64,000 bases of DNA from Mycobacterium kubicae (GTDB lineage Bacteria > Actinomycetota > Actinomycetes > Mycobacteriales > Mycobacteriaceae), in contig NZ_CP065047.1 in the NCBI RefSeq assembly GCF_015689175.1, positions 186,001 through 250,000 of the forward strand, in the 5' to 3' direction. Of this stretch, positions 1 through 9,558 are shown in pieces. The translations under genes and the position numbers were made by a program. Positions within the stretch are counted from its first letter, which is position 1, and every line of letters begins with the position of its first letter. The notes beneath the pieces were generated by a model. It did no database searches. It was not told the DNA's origin and worked only from the letters and a program-made list of their open reading frames with translations.

Positions 1-712
<712 letters not shown>

Positions 713-716
<4 letters not shown>

Positions 717-1603
717 GTGGATTGATATGGCGGCCGTATGCCAAGGCCCCAATGCTCTTGTAGCAACTCCACGAACTCTGCTGCCCGTTCGTCGGGGAAA
801 AACAGACGTCCCCCGCGGATTGTCGCGACTTTGGTAGTGCCAGGAATGAGCTCGGCAAGCCGATGTGCCCATTTGAGTCGAAAGAAGGGATCACCTGTGC
901 CCCAAGCAATCAGGGTGGGCACGTGCAGTTGGCGAAGTTGAGGTGTGACGGCCGCTAGGTCGTCGGAATCGATGGATGCCAGTAAATGCGCGAATGAACG
1001 CGCCCGATCGCCGGTGCCGAGAACCGGTTGCCAATAGGCGGTGAGGATCTGCGCCGGCACCCGTTGAATATCTTGGTAACCCGCCGCTAGAAGCACACGC
1101 ATCAGTCGTGGATGAGCCGCTGCCCATGGCCCCACCCGCGCAAAGATACGAGGCCACCGTGCGGTGAAGACCACCGGCTTGAACAGCGGTGGCGGAACGT
1201 TGCCTTCTGTATCACAGTTGGTTAAGGTCAATGTTGCCAACCTGTTTCGCAGGCGCGTTGCGGCTATCTGAGCCACCGCACCGCCGGTGTCATTGCCAAT
1301 CAAATCAATCTGATCAAGCTTCAAGTGATCACACAGCTCGATCACGCGATTAGCCAGAGCTGTGAGCGAGACATCGGCCTCAATGGTGGCTGCAGGCGTA
1401 TGTCCATGACCAGGCAGGTCCATGGCGATACAACGACGGTCCGCCGAAGCGACGGCGGAGATGACGTTTCGCCATAGCAAGCTATTGGTGACAACACCAT
1501 GAATGAAAACGGCAGTTCGGCCGCGGCCGACGTCAAGGTAGCTCACCGGTCCCGACGAGATGGTGGCGAACTGGCGATGTAGATCGAGGGTGTTGACGTC
1601 CAT
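713..1603 (-). CDS. Alpha/beta hydrolase with Asp nucleophile (haloalkane dehalogenase/epoxide hydrolase-like)
   Basis: A 296-residue alpha/beta-hydrolase fold protein. The oxyanion HG pair is at residues 35-36 and the nucleophile elbow reads GNDTGG with Asp105 in place of Ser, as in haloalkane dehalogenases and epoxide hydrolases. An acid is present in WGTGDPFF. The usual C-terminal catalytic histidine is not visible: where GHFP-type motifs are expected the sequence reads RLFFPDE. It may therefore have altered chemistry or be a non-hydrolytic member. It is transcribed divergently from a TetR gene across a perfect inverted repeat, so it is the likely repressor target. No signal peptide is seen. 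Confidence 0.82.
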
Positions 1604-1642
1604 CGGGGTCAGCTCCTCTGCGATGGCGGATACTCAAGGACT

Positions 1643-1665
1643 GTCACATACCCGGAGTATGTGAC
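1643..1665. promoter_or_regulatory. TetR operator: perfect 9-bp inverted repeat
   Basis: GTCACATAC and GTATGTGAC form perfect 9-bp arms around a 5-bp spacer (CCGGA) in the 68-bp gap between the divergent hydrolase and TetR genes. Its length and position fit a TetR-family dimer site controlling both promoters. The repeat ends 6 bp before the first possible regulator start codon, so binding would block the regulator's own transcription. Confidence 0.7.
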
Positions 1666-1671
1666 CTACGG

Positions 1672-2301
1672 ATGACTATGCTCAGGGCCGTGGACGCTGT
1701 CAAGACCCGCCGCGAGGAATACGCCGAACAAACCCGTCAAGCGTTGTTAGCCGCCGCCGCATCCGCGTTTGCCCAGGACGGCTTCGCGGCGACCTCGATC
1801 GCCGACATCGCCGCAGCCGTGAGAGTCACCAAAGGCGCGGTCTACCACCACTTCTCGGATAAGCGCGCATTGTTCGAAGAGGTGCTGAGACAATGCGACG
1901 AGGAGGCGCAAAGCAAAGTGCTGGCAGCCGTCGCCAAGCATCCAGACGATTTGTGGCGTGGCGCGCTGGCCGCGCTCGAAGTCACCCTCGATGCATGTGT
2001 CGACCCAGTAGTCGGCCGACTCATCTATGTGGAAGGTCCCGTCGCGCTCGGGTGGAAGCGGTGGCGGGAATGCGAAGACCAATACACCTATGCCAACATC
2101 CGCACGCTGCTCAACAGCGCCATCGAGACCAAGATCTTCCCGTCCGACGTACCTGTGGACGCCATGGCGCAACTTATGACGGGAATGATCACCCATGCTG
2201 GCGTTGCTCTCGCCGAAGCGTCACCGGCGAAACGAAAAATCCTCCGCCGGGACGTCTACACCGCCATCCAGCAACTGTTGGATGGCTTGAGAAGACGGTG
2301 A
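1672..2301 (+). CDS. TetR/AcrR family transcriptional regulator
   Basis: A 209-residue protein with an N-terminal TetR helix-turn-helix (roughly residues 20-66) containing the family signature TSIADIAAAVRVTKGAVYHHF and a downstream ligand-binding helical domain with the ARRRD-type C-terminus common in mycobacterial TetR proteins. It probably represses the divergent alpha/beta hydrolase and itself through the adjacent inverted repeat. Two ATGs lie 6 bp apart and there is no clear ribosome binding site, so the exact start is uncertain; a GTG 18 bp further in is also possible. The inducer is unknown. Confidence 0.88.
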   Translation: MTMLRAVDAVKTRREEYAEQTRQALLAAAASAFAQDGFAATSIADIAAAVRVTKGAVYHHFSDKRALFEEVLRQCDEEAQSKVLAAVAKHPDDLWRGALAALEVTLDACVDPVVGRLIYVEGPVALGWKRWRECEDQYTYANIRTLLNSAIETKIFPSDVPVDAMAQLMTGMITHAGVALAEASPAKRKILRRDVYTAIQQLLDGLRRR

Positions 2302-2403
2302 GGCGGTCGCTGGACGCCGCTACTGAAACGGCGCGTGGCTGAACGTACGATGCGATGGTTGGGGGCCGGTGGATCGGTTGCCGGTCCGGGAAGGGAGCAG
2401 CGG

Positions 2404-3330
2404 GTGTCATCACTTGGTTCGGCGCGCAGCGAAGGGGACACCTGGGATCTGGCATCCAGTGTGGGAGCGACCGCAACGATGGTCGCCTCCGCCCGGGCGT
2501 TGGCATCTCGTGACCCAGATCCGCTGCTCGACGACCGGTTCGCCGAACCGCTGGTAAGAGCGGTCGGGCATCCATTCTTCACGCGCATGCTCGACGGGGA
2601 GATCCCGTTCGACACCGACGAAGAAGTGCCGATTACGCTGCAGCAGCGGCGCGAGCAGATCGCGGTGCGCACCAGGTTCTTCGACGACTTCTTCCGCACC
2701 GCTACCAATGACGGTCTACGACAGGCCGTTATCTTGGCTTCCGGACTCGACGCGCGCGCCTACCGGCTGTCCTGGCCCGCGGGCACCGTGGTGTTCGAGG
2801 TGGACCAGCCCGAGGTCATCGCCTTCAAAAGCACCACGCTGGCCCAAATCGGCGCCGAAGCCACCACCGAACGCCGGGCGGTGGGGATTGACCTGCGCGA
2901 GGACTGGCCGCAGGCGTTGCGAGACAATTTCTTTGACACCACCGCGCCGACCGCCTGGATCGCCGAAGGACTGCTGCCCTACCTTCCGCCGGACGCCCAA
3001 GACCGGCTGCTGGACAACATCACCGCACTCAGTGCACCGGGAAGCCGGTTGGCCACCGAGAACATCACGGACATGAGCGTGTTCACCGACGAGCGAGCCC
3101 GCGCGATGCGCACCGCCTGGCGCAAGCACGGCCTGGATATCGACGTTGCGGACTTGGTGTGGGCGGGTCCGCGCCGCCCAGCCGCCGAACACCTGGCTGC
3201 CACCGGTTGGACCGTCACCGAATACGCCACCGAACAGCTGTATGACGAGCACGGCTTCGTACTACCGGATAACGAGGTCCTTGCCGAATTCCGTCACGCG
3301 GTCAGCTATATCAGCGCCCAATTGGGTTGA
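2404..3330 (+). CDS. TIGR00027-family SAM-dependent methyltransferase
   Basis: A 308-residue member of the leucine-carboxyl-methyltransferase-related family that is greatly expanded in mycobacteria. Hallmarks are [19 protein letters not shown] at the N-terminus, [24 protein letters not shown] (SAM motif), FEVDQPEVI and [12 protein letters not shown] chose the GTG start because a good Shine-Dalgarno (GGGAAGGGAG) lies about 6 bp upstream and the protein then begins at the family's usual point; the frame stays open 69 bp further upstream. The gene follows the TetR gene on the same strand by about 100 bp. Its substrate is unknown, as for most of the family. Confidence 0.9.
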   Translation: MSSLGSARSEGDTWDLASSVGATATMVASARALASRDPDPLLDDRFAEPLVRAVGHPFFTRMLDGEIPFDTDEEVPITLQQRREQIAVRTRFFDDFFRTATNDGLRQAVILASGLDARAYRLSWPAGTVVFEVDQPEVIAFKSTTLAQIGAEATTERRAVGIDLREDWPQALRDNFFDTTAPTAWIAEGLLPYLPPDAQDRLLDNITALSAPGSRLATENITDMSVFTDERARAMRTAWRKHGLDIDVADLVWAGPRRPAAEHLAATGWTVTEYATEQLYDEHGFVLPDNEVLAEFRHAVSYISAQLG

Positions 3331-3335
3331 GTCGC

Positions 3336-3905
3336 TTACGCGGCGCGTCGGTATTCGACCGGGCTCCGATTGGTCAGAGCGCGCAGTGGTTCCCACCGGA
3401 ACATGCCGGCGCCTTGTGCGTAGGACAGGTGACCTCCCAGCGCGCCGCCGACGCTGATCGCGGTCAAGCCCAACAGGGTGAAGGCGCGAGCCGCCCCTAA
3501 CCGATCACGGCGATAGGCCCGGTGCGCCAACCAGAACAAGACCACACCGACGAAGTTCGACCCGGCGTGCACCAGTCCTACCCGCTGCTGTCGTCGGTTG
3601 AGCAAGGCGTAGTCAGCCCACCCCGCCACGATGGTGGGCGGGGCAGCGGCCAGGCCGACCGCCAAAAGTCGGCGCGCTGTGGTCGCGTCTTTGAAGACGA
3701 TGTCGAAGACCGCCGACGTCATCCATGTGCCGATCGGAACCGTGATCAACAGCGGGTGCACCGGATGGCCGAGCCACGATCCGCGCAGGGCCTTGGCCAC
3801 GCGGCCGCCGCCAATCAGTCGTGCGGCAATGCGGGAGGCGGCACCGGCGGGCGCGTCGAGGACCTCGACTTCTTCAACGCTGCCGAGGGCGTCATGCAGG
3901 TTCAT
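3336..3905 (-). CDS. DUF2231 integral membrane protein
   Basis: A 189-residue protein with about four transmembrane segments and the DUF2231 core GHPVHPLLITVPIGTW near residues 46-61. Family members are membrane proteins of unsettled function; the conserved HPxHP histidines suggest metal or haem contact, which is inference. It converges with the upstream methyltransferase gene with only 5 bp between stops and no terminator hairpin visible. The N-terminal 40 residues are soluble and contain a short acidic stretch. It lies 9 bp from the stop of an MFS gene on the same strand, so the two may be co-transcribed. Confidence 0.78.
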   Translation of the reverse strand: MNLHDALGSVEEVEVLDAPAGAASRIAARLIGGGRVAKALRGSWLGHPVHPLLITVPIGTWMTSAVFDIVFKDATTARRLLAVGLAAAPPTIVAGWADYALLNRRQQRVGLVHAGSNFVGVVLFWLAHRAYRRDRLGAARAFTLLGLTAISVGGALGGHLSYAQGAGMFRWEPLRALTNRSPVEYRRAA

Positions 3906-3914
3906 AGCCGATAT

Positions 3915-5309
3915 CTACCCCGTTGCCCGAAATTGAATCGGCGGCTTCTGCCACCGCAGCGCCAGGGCAGTGGCGATCAGCGCCGCTGATCCTGCTGCAG
4001 CAGTCGTCAGTTCCCAGCCGTCCCGAACCGAAGTCATGGTGACGCGAGGTTGGTAAAGCACGGTCAGGACGGCGGTGCCGAGAACCGTTCCCAGTTGACG
4101 GGCGGTGTTCGTAAGCGCTGACCCGGCGCCCCATTGGTGAGCCGGTAGCGCGCGGCCGCTGACAGCTGACAGGCTGGGCATGACAAGGCCGACGCCGACG
4201 CCGGTGCACAGTTGGCCGGGTAAGTAGTCGGCCAGATAATGCGGTTCAAGGCTCACCCGACAGAGCCACACCATGACGCCGACGGCGTATATCACCGCTC
4301 CGCCCGCGGCGACGAAGCCGACGCCGTAGCGATTGATCAGTCGGCCGGTGATCGTCAGCGAAACCAGCACTACCACAACGGGTCCCGGGGACAGGCACAA
4401 ACCTGCGATCACCGGCCTCTGGTGCCAGATGTCGGTGAACAGCATGACGCTGCCCAGCAGCATCGCGCCGAAGGCCGCAGCGAACAAAAACAACGCCACA
4501 CTGCTGGACCACATCGGTAGGACTCGCACGGCTGCAAGGTCGATGGCAGGGGTGTGGTGCCGGCGGGAACGCCAGACGGTCACAGTGATCGCAGCAACGG
4601 CCAGTGCGGCCGCGCAATAAACTTTTACCACCGACCCGGCGGCGGGTAGCTCAACCAAGGCCCATACCAACGCTGCGATCCCGATGACCAAGCTCAGCGC
4701 GCCGAACACATCGGGCACCCCGGTGCCGGTGTTGTCGGTTCTGACCAGAACCCAGGGGCCGACTGCCAGCGCAAGCAGCCCAAAAGGGATATTGACCAGA
4801 AAAATCCACCGCCACGACAGGTCGACGAGGACGCCACCAATTGGTGGTCCCAACGCGGCCGCCATGGCGCCGGCTGCCGACCAAGTGCTCACCGCCACTG
4901 CCCGCCGTGCGGCCGGGACGGATGCCATCAACAGGGCCAGGGAGCTCGGCATGAGCATCGCCGCGCCGACGGCCTGAACGACGCGGGAGGCGACCAACAT
5001 CGCGAACGACACCGCGCACCCGCACGCTACGGATCCGGCCATGAACAGCGCCAGCCCCCAGAGGAACAACCGGCGGTGTCCGTAGCGATCTCCGAGTCGA
5101 CCGGCCGGGTTGAGGAAGGCGGCAAAGACCACGGTGTAGCCATTGAGGATCCACGACATGGCACTGAGGTCGGTGTTGCCGAACGCCACCCGCATCTCGG
5201 GGAAGGCGATGTTGACGATGAACAGGTCCAGACTGGCCAAGAAAGCCGCCACGGAGACGACGAAGACGGTCGACGTCGTTCGCGTCGCCCAAACATGCGT
5301 CGCCGTCAC
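3915..5309 (-). CDS. MFS drug efflux transporter, DHA2 (14-TM) type
   Basis: A protein of about 464 residues with many hydrophobic helices and the major facilitator motifs GRLGDRYGHRRLF (motif A) and GPPIGGVLVDLSWRWIFLVNIPFG (motif C region), characteristic of the H+-antiport DHA2 drug:proton family. I favour the GTG start, since GAGGGGG lies 5 bp upstream; an ATG 21 bp earlier lacks a ribosome binding site. It is transcribed away from the lipoprotein gene at 5400, leaving about 90 bp of shared promoter DNA. Likely role: export of a hydrophobic compound across the cytoplasmic membrane. The substrate is not predictable. Confidence 0.87.
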   Translation of the reverse strand: MTATHVWATRTTSTVFVVSVAAFLASLDLFIVNIAFPEMRVAFGNTDLSAMSWILNGYTVVFAAFLNPAGRLGDRYGHRRLFLWGLALFMAGSVACGCAVSFAMLVASRVVQAVGAAMLMPSSLALLMASVPAARRAVAVSTWSAAGAMAAALGPPIGGVLVDLSWRWIFLVNIPFGLLALAVGPWVLVRTDNTGTGVPDVFGALSLVIGIAALVWALVELPAAGSVVKVYCAAALAVAAITVTVWRSRRHHTPAIDLAAVRVLPMWSSSVALFLFAAAFGAMLLGSVMLFTDIWHQRPVIAGLCLSPGPVVVVLVSLTITGRLINRYGVGFVAAGGAVIYAVGVMVWLCRVSLEPHYLADYLPGQLCTGVGVGLVMPSLSAVSGRALPAHQWGAGSALTNTARQLGTVLGTAVLTVLYQPRVTMTSVRDGWELTTAAAGSAALIATALALRWQKPPIQFRATG

Positions 5310-5399
5310 AAGAACCCCCTCTTGGCCCACGGTTTGCTGAATATATCGAACTATACCCAGCTGTGTATCGAAGGCGGCGCGGCCGGCATTGCGGCGACC

Positions 5400-6245
5400 A
5401 TGGGCAGCGCCAACACTGGTCGCATGCTTCTGCCGTCAGCCCAGGCCCCGAAGAGACGACATCTCGCGCTGCTGGCCGTTGCGGTCGCGGTCGTGATCGG
5501 ATCATGCCGATCGGAAGACCAAGGTGGACAAGACGATTTGCGTCGAATCTCCCACGCCGGCGTGGTGCGCGTCTGTAGCACCGGCGACTACCTGCCGTTC
5601 ACCTATCGTGATATCCGCGGTCAATGGAGCGGATTGGATATCGACATGGCTGCCGATATGGCCCGCCGTCTCGCCGTCACACTCGAGATCGTGGCGACCA
5701 CCTGGTCGGCTGTGCTGCAGGATCTGGGCAAGCGTTGCGACGTGGCGATGGGCGGAATCACCATTACTGCCGACCGTGCGCGGGATGCGCTGTATTCGCG
5801 GCCGTACCTGCGCGACGGCAAGGCCGCGATCGCGCGTTGTGTTGACCGGTCGAAGTACCGGTCGCTCAACGACATCGACCGGACCGGGGTACGCGTCATC
5901 GTCAACCCCGATGGCACGAACGCGCAGTTCGATCGCGCGAACCTGCAGCACGCGACAGTCATCGATTACCCCGACAACAATACGATCTTCGAGCAGATCA
6001 TCACGGGTCGAGCCGATGTGATGATCACCGACGGCAGTGAAATCCGTTACCAGACAACCCAGCATCCCCAGCTGTGCGCCGGCGACCTCGACCACCCGTT
6101 CAATACCATCCAGAAGGCCTACTTAATTCCGTTGAGCGCGAAGCAGACTCAGGAGTGGGTCAATCAATGGCTCACCATCGCCGACAACGACGGCACCTAC
6201 GCGGCAATCAGCCGAAAATGGTTGGGGCGAGATGTCGGGCCATGA
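5400..6245 (+). CDS. Exported lipoprotein resembling cyclohexadienyl (prephenate/arogenate) dehydratase PheC
   Basis: A 281-residue protein with a basic N-terminus, hydrophobic segment and lipobox IGSC (Cys36), hence an exported lipoprotein. The mature part has the periplasmic binding protein type 2 fold. From memory its motifs match the periplasmic cyclohexadienyl dehydratase PheC better than amino-acid binding proteins: RVCSTGDYLPFTY, SRPYLRDGK, VNPDGTNAQFDRANL, and the TDGSEIRYQ stretch holding Glu214 at the position of the PheC catalytic glutamate. No ABC permease or ATPase is adjacent, which also favours an enzyme or stand-alone binding role. If correct it would convert prephenate or arogenate outside the membrane. 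A plain solute-binding protein remains possible. Confidence 0.68.
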   Translation: MGSANTGRMLLPSAQAPKRRHLALLAVAVAVVIGSCRSEDQGGQDDLRRISHAGVVRVCSTGDYLPFTYRDIRGQWSGLDIDMAADMARRLAVTLEIVATTWSAVLQDLGKRCDVAMGGITITADRARDALYSRPYLRDGKAAIARCVDRSKYRSLNDIDRTGVRVIVNPDGTNAQFDRANLQHATVIDYPDNNTIFEQIITGRADVMITDGSEIRYQTTQHPQLCAGDLDHPFNTIQKAYLIPLSAKQTQEWVNQWLTIADNDGTYAAISRKWLGRDVGP

Positions 6246-6279
6246 GCGCGGAATCGCCATCCCGCGACAGCACTTTCCC

Positions 6280-8322
6280 TCATTTCGGTTCCCTTATTTC
6301 GTGCAACACGCAGACCCGGACCGGGTCGCGTTTGCCTTTGACCTTCACCCAGCCGTGCTCGCTCACCCGGGCGGCATCACCGAGCGCAGCCACTGTTCCG
6401 GGTCCGATGACCACTTCGCCTGCCGGGGCCAGGCTCTGCAGCCGCGCCGCCAGGTTGGTGGTGTCACCGATGGCGGTGAAGTTGCGCATCTCTGCGGCAC
6501 CGATGTTGCCCACCACGGCTGGACCGGTGTTGATCCCTACCCGGAAACGCGGCCAGTCGGGGTGGCCGGCGGCGACTTGCTCAACCACATGGTGCAATGC
6601 GAGCCCGGCGCACGCGGCCAGTCTCGCGTGGTCGGGCTGGCGTACCGGCGCGCCCCAGATCGCCATCACAGCGTCCCCGACGAACTGTGTGACGGTGCCG
6701 CCACTGTCGAGAATGACCGGGACGATGGCGCCGTAGTAGGTATTGAGCATGGTGACAACCTGCTCGGGAGAGTGCGCTTCGGTGAATGCGGTGAAGCCCC
6801 GCAGGTCAGCCATCAGGACGGTCACATCGGTGATCGCGCCGCCCAGCCCCGCCTGATCCGGGTCGGCAAGCAGCGCGGTCGCCACCGCGGGCGACATGTA
6901 ACTGCGAAATAGTCCGTCGAGGTGACGGTAAAGGCGAGCATTCTCCAACGCGATCGACGATTGGGTAGCGAACGAGCGCAGCAGAGCGACATCCGCGTCG
7001 GCGAAGGTCCCGCCCGGCCGTCGGGCTGTGATCACTCCTGCGACTTGGCCTTTGACCATCAGGGGAAGCTGCAGGGCGTCGGCTTGCTCCGCGGGATCCG
7101 CTTTGAGATCCGAGTCGCAGGCCTGACCGGCAGCGTCGTCCTGGAAGCGCAGCTCTCCGGCGTGTAACAGGCCCAGTCGAATCTCGTCGTCGGGGAAGGC
7201 CTCGGTGACGGCAGCCATCACCCCTTCCAGCAGAGCATCCTCGTCCTGAATGACGCTGGATTCCCGGCCGACGGCGACTAGCCTGCCCAGCTTGCGTACC
7301 CGCTCGCGTTCGGCACCGAGCGCTTCGGCGCTGCGTTTGAGAACGGCGACCTGCTGTTCGGTCAACCCGAATCGTTCGGCGAGGCCTCCGGTGACCGCAC
7401 CTGGCGGCACCCGCTCGCCACGTTCGCGGCGTTGCAGCATATCGACCATCGCCTCCAGGGCCGCGGCGTAATCGCGGCGCAACTCCGCGATGGTCTGCCG
7501 GGTGGCAAGTGCATCGAACAACCCCCGTGCCGAACCTTCCCGGTGGAATTGGACCCGCGCGCTGTAGGCGATGAAGCAGAAGGCGGTCGTCATGAGTAAG
7601 TGCCATAGCCACCACGACGCATGCCAGCTCATCCCCAGTGCCAATGCCACTGACGCCTCTGCCAGCAAGACGAACGACGTGAGGACCGACATGACGACCA
7701 CAGCCGGACGCCGACGATAGATCGGGAAATACGCAAGAGCGGCCAGTGCGAATAGCACGCATCCCGCCATGGCCGCGTCCTGTTCGACGCTTTCCACCAG
7801 GTCTTGGTCCGGGAGCCGGTCGAGCAGTCCCAGACAGACGACCACCGCGCAACACACCATCAGTGCCGCGATCAAAACGGACAGCGGCCGGCGCAACGAC
7901 CACAGCCGGGCGTTTCTTTCGGGGCTGAAGGTGATCGCGGAGGCCAGCGCGACGATCCCGGCCAACACCAGGCCCATCCGCGTCGGAAGCATGAACTCCG
8001 CGTCCGACGTGTCCAGCAGCACCCCGGGTGTGAACAGCGCATGCACACCGAAGAAGCCGGCGGTGGTCACGAAGACCAGGGACACCAACCACAGGCGCGC
8101 GTCGTCACGAGCCCGGGCCGCCCGTGCGATCGAGGCACCCAACCCCACACTCACTGCTGCGGCCGATAACACCAGCACGAAGTGCGCCCCCCGGTTGTCC
8201 CAGGCCAGATCGACTTTGGGTCGGGCCAGCAGCAACCAGAGCGCCAGCATCGGCAGCGCCATGTGCATCAGCCAGTTCGCGGTCCGCAGCGCCGACCCGC
8301 GGTGTGTAATCACGCCGCTCAT
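6280..8322 (-). CDS. Membrane-bound class III adenylate/guanylate cyclase with GAF domain
   Basis: A 680-residue multidomain protein: about seven transmembrane helices in the first 275 residues, a helical linker, a GAF-like sensor (about 370-480), then a class III cyclase domain (about 500-675). Both metal aspartates are present (MADLRGFT and FVGDAVMAIWG), as are the transition-state Asn and Arg (GDTTNLAARLQ). The lysine that selects adenine in typical adenylyl cyclases (N-K-F-x-G-D) is Gln here (TQFVGD), so nucleotide preference is uncertain. I chose the ATG in MSGVITHRG, which places the first helix near the N-terminus. It probably turns a membrane or cytosolic signal into cAMP. Confidence 0.88.
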   Translation of the reverse strand: MSGVITHRGSALRTANWLMHMALPMLALWLLLARPKVDLAWDNRGAHFVLVLSAAAVSVGLGASIARAARARDDARLWLVSLVFVTTAGFFGVHALFTPGVLLDTSDAEFMLPTRMGLVLAGIVALASAITFSPERNARLWSLRRPLSVLIAALMVCCAVVVCLGLLDRLPDQDLVESVEQDAAMAGCVLFALAALAYFPIYRRRPAVVVMSVLTSFVLLAEASVALALGMSWHASWWLWHLLMTTAFCFIAYSARVQFHREGSARGLFDALATRQTIAELRRDYAAALEAMVDMLQRRERGERVPPGAVTGGLAERFGLTEQQVAVLKRSAEALGAERERVRKLGRLVAVGRESSVIQDEDALLEGVMAAVTEAFPDDEIRLGLLHAGELRFQDDAAGQACDSDLKADPAEQADALQLPLMVKGQVAGVITARRPGGTFADADVALLRSFATQSSIALENARLYRHLDGLFRSYMSPAVATALLADPDQAGLGGAITDVTVLMADLRGFTAFTEAHSPEQVVTMLNTYYGAIVPVILDSGGTVTQFVGDAVMAIWGAPVRQPDHARLAACAGLALHHVVEQVAAGHPDWPRFRVGINTGPAVVGNIGAAEMRNFTAIGDTTNLAARLQSLAPAGEVVIGPGTVAALGDAARVSEHGWVKVKGKRDPVRVCVLHEIREPK

Positions 8323-8524
8323 CCTCGGAGAGTTATGCCGCAAGTTCACAATCCGACTTGCCGCCCGCACAGAAGAAGCAACATCACCTAGTTCAACACA
8401 TCGCGGTCGATCAAGTATTTGCGAGTGCGGCAACGGCCTACATCGTGCGCTAAGTGTCCACCGTGGCTCCCGCCGAACCCGCGGCACCTTCGAAAGCCTC
8501 GCGCCACACCGGAATCGGGTTGAA

Positions 8525-9421
8525 TCAAGTGCGTAACCGCCCGCCGGAGAGACTGAAAAGTTGAGCGGCATTGTGAAAAAGGACCTGCCGCAGCCAATCG
8601 TCGTCGATGCCGGGCAACCGCGTAAGGACGCGTATGGCGTCGACAAAGCCATACGGGATGTTGGGGAAGTCGCTGCCGAACAGGATGCGGTCGCCGTGGT
8701 CGCGCAACCGGGCGTATTGCGACTGTGGGAAGGGCATGGTCTCCTCCACAAAGGGAGTGAACGCCATAGTCGTGTCGAGTCGGACGTCGCGATAGCGGTC
8801 CACCAAATCGAGGAACTCGGTGTACTCCGGCATGCCCATGTGCGCGACGACCAAGCGGAGTCGGGGATGGCGCTTGAGGAGAGCGGCGACTGGCGCAGGT
8901 CCGGTGTGTTCACCCGGCGCGGGCCCAGAACCACAGTGGATGACGACGGGAACTCCCGCGTCCTCGATCGCGCCCCAGGCGGAATCGAGTAGCGGGTCGG
9001 TAGGGTCATAGCGGCCAACTTGTATGTGCGACTTGAACACTCGTGCGCCCTCGTCGAGTGCTCGCCGGACGTAGGCTTCGACGCCGGGCTCCGGGTAAAG
9101 CGTCGCCGTGTGCAGGCAGTCCGGCGTTTGGGCGGCGAACGCGGCCGCCCACTCGTTGAGCCACGCCGCCATCTCAGGTTTATGGGGATAGACCAGCGAC
9201 GTGAATGCCCGAACCCCGAATCCGCGCAGCGTCTCCAACCGACGCTGCTCGTCGGTCCGGTAGGCGATCGGCCAGGGGCGCCCCACCAGTGGACCGGCGT
9301 CGTCGAAGTATCGCCAGACCTTATCCATTACTGGTTTGGGCATGAAGTGCACATGCACGTCAACCAGTCCCGGCAAGCCCAACGACTGCCAGATCTGACG
9401 CACCGATTCAATCTCGTCCAT
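8525..9421 (-). CDS. Amidohydrolase-2 family metal-dependent hydrolase
   Basis: About 298 residues forming a TIM-barrel amidohydrolase of the ACMSD/Amidohydro_2 type. Metal-binding signatures are in order: DVHVHF near the N-terminus (HxH), VIHCGSG, VVAHMGMPEY and FGSDFPNIPYG near the C-terminus. These enzymes hydrolyse or decarboxylate small cyclic or aromatic acids; the substrate is unknown. I chose the ATG of MDEIESVRQ, 16 codons inside the longest frame, since the extra N-terminal residues look basic and unlike the family. It lies about 200 bp upstream of the cyclase gene on the same strand. Confidence 0.82.
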   Translation of the reverse strand: MDEIESVRQIWQSLGLPGLVDVHVHFMPKPVMDKVWRYFDDAGPLVGRPWPIAYRTDEQRRLETLRGFGVRAFTSLVYPHKPEMAAWLNEWAAAFAAQTPDCLHTATLYPEPGVEAYVRRALDEGARVFKSHIQVGRYDPTDPLLDSAWGAIEDAGVPVVIHCGSGPAPGEHTGPAPVAALLKRHPRLRLVVAHMGMPEYTEFLDLVDRYRDVRLDTTMAFTPFVEETMPFPQSQYARLRDHGDRILFGSDFPNIPYGFVDAIRVLTRLPGIDDDWLRQVLFHNAAQLFSLSGGRLRT

Positions 9422-9558
9422 CGTCAGCCAGGATCTCAGGTGTTCGACAGCTAACTCTCGGCGCCTCAACGCATCAGATGGCGCGGGGTCTCGCGGTAGC
9501 CACGCTGCGACAGTAGAGTCACTGTTTCCTGCGGCGTCGTAGTTGAAGGGGGCGCACC

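Noticed and set aside
5076..5399. Upstream extension of the PheC-like lipoprotein frame
   Set aside because: It overlaps the MFS gene in antisense and would bury the signal peptide; the ATG at 5400 gives a proper lipoprotein signal.
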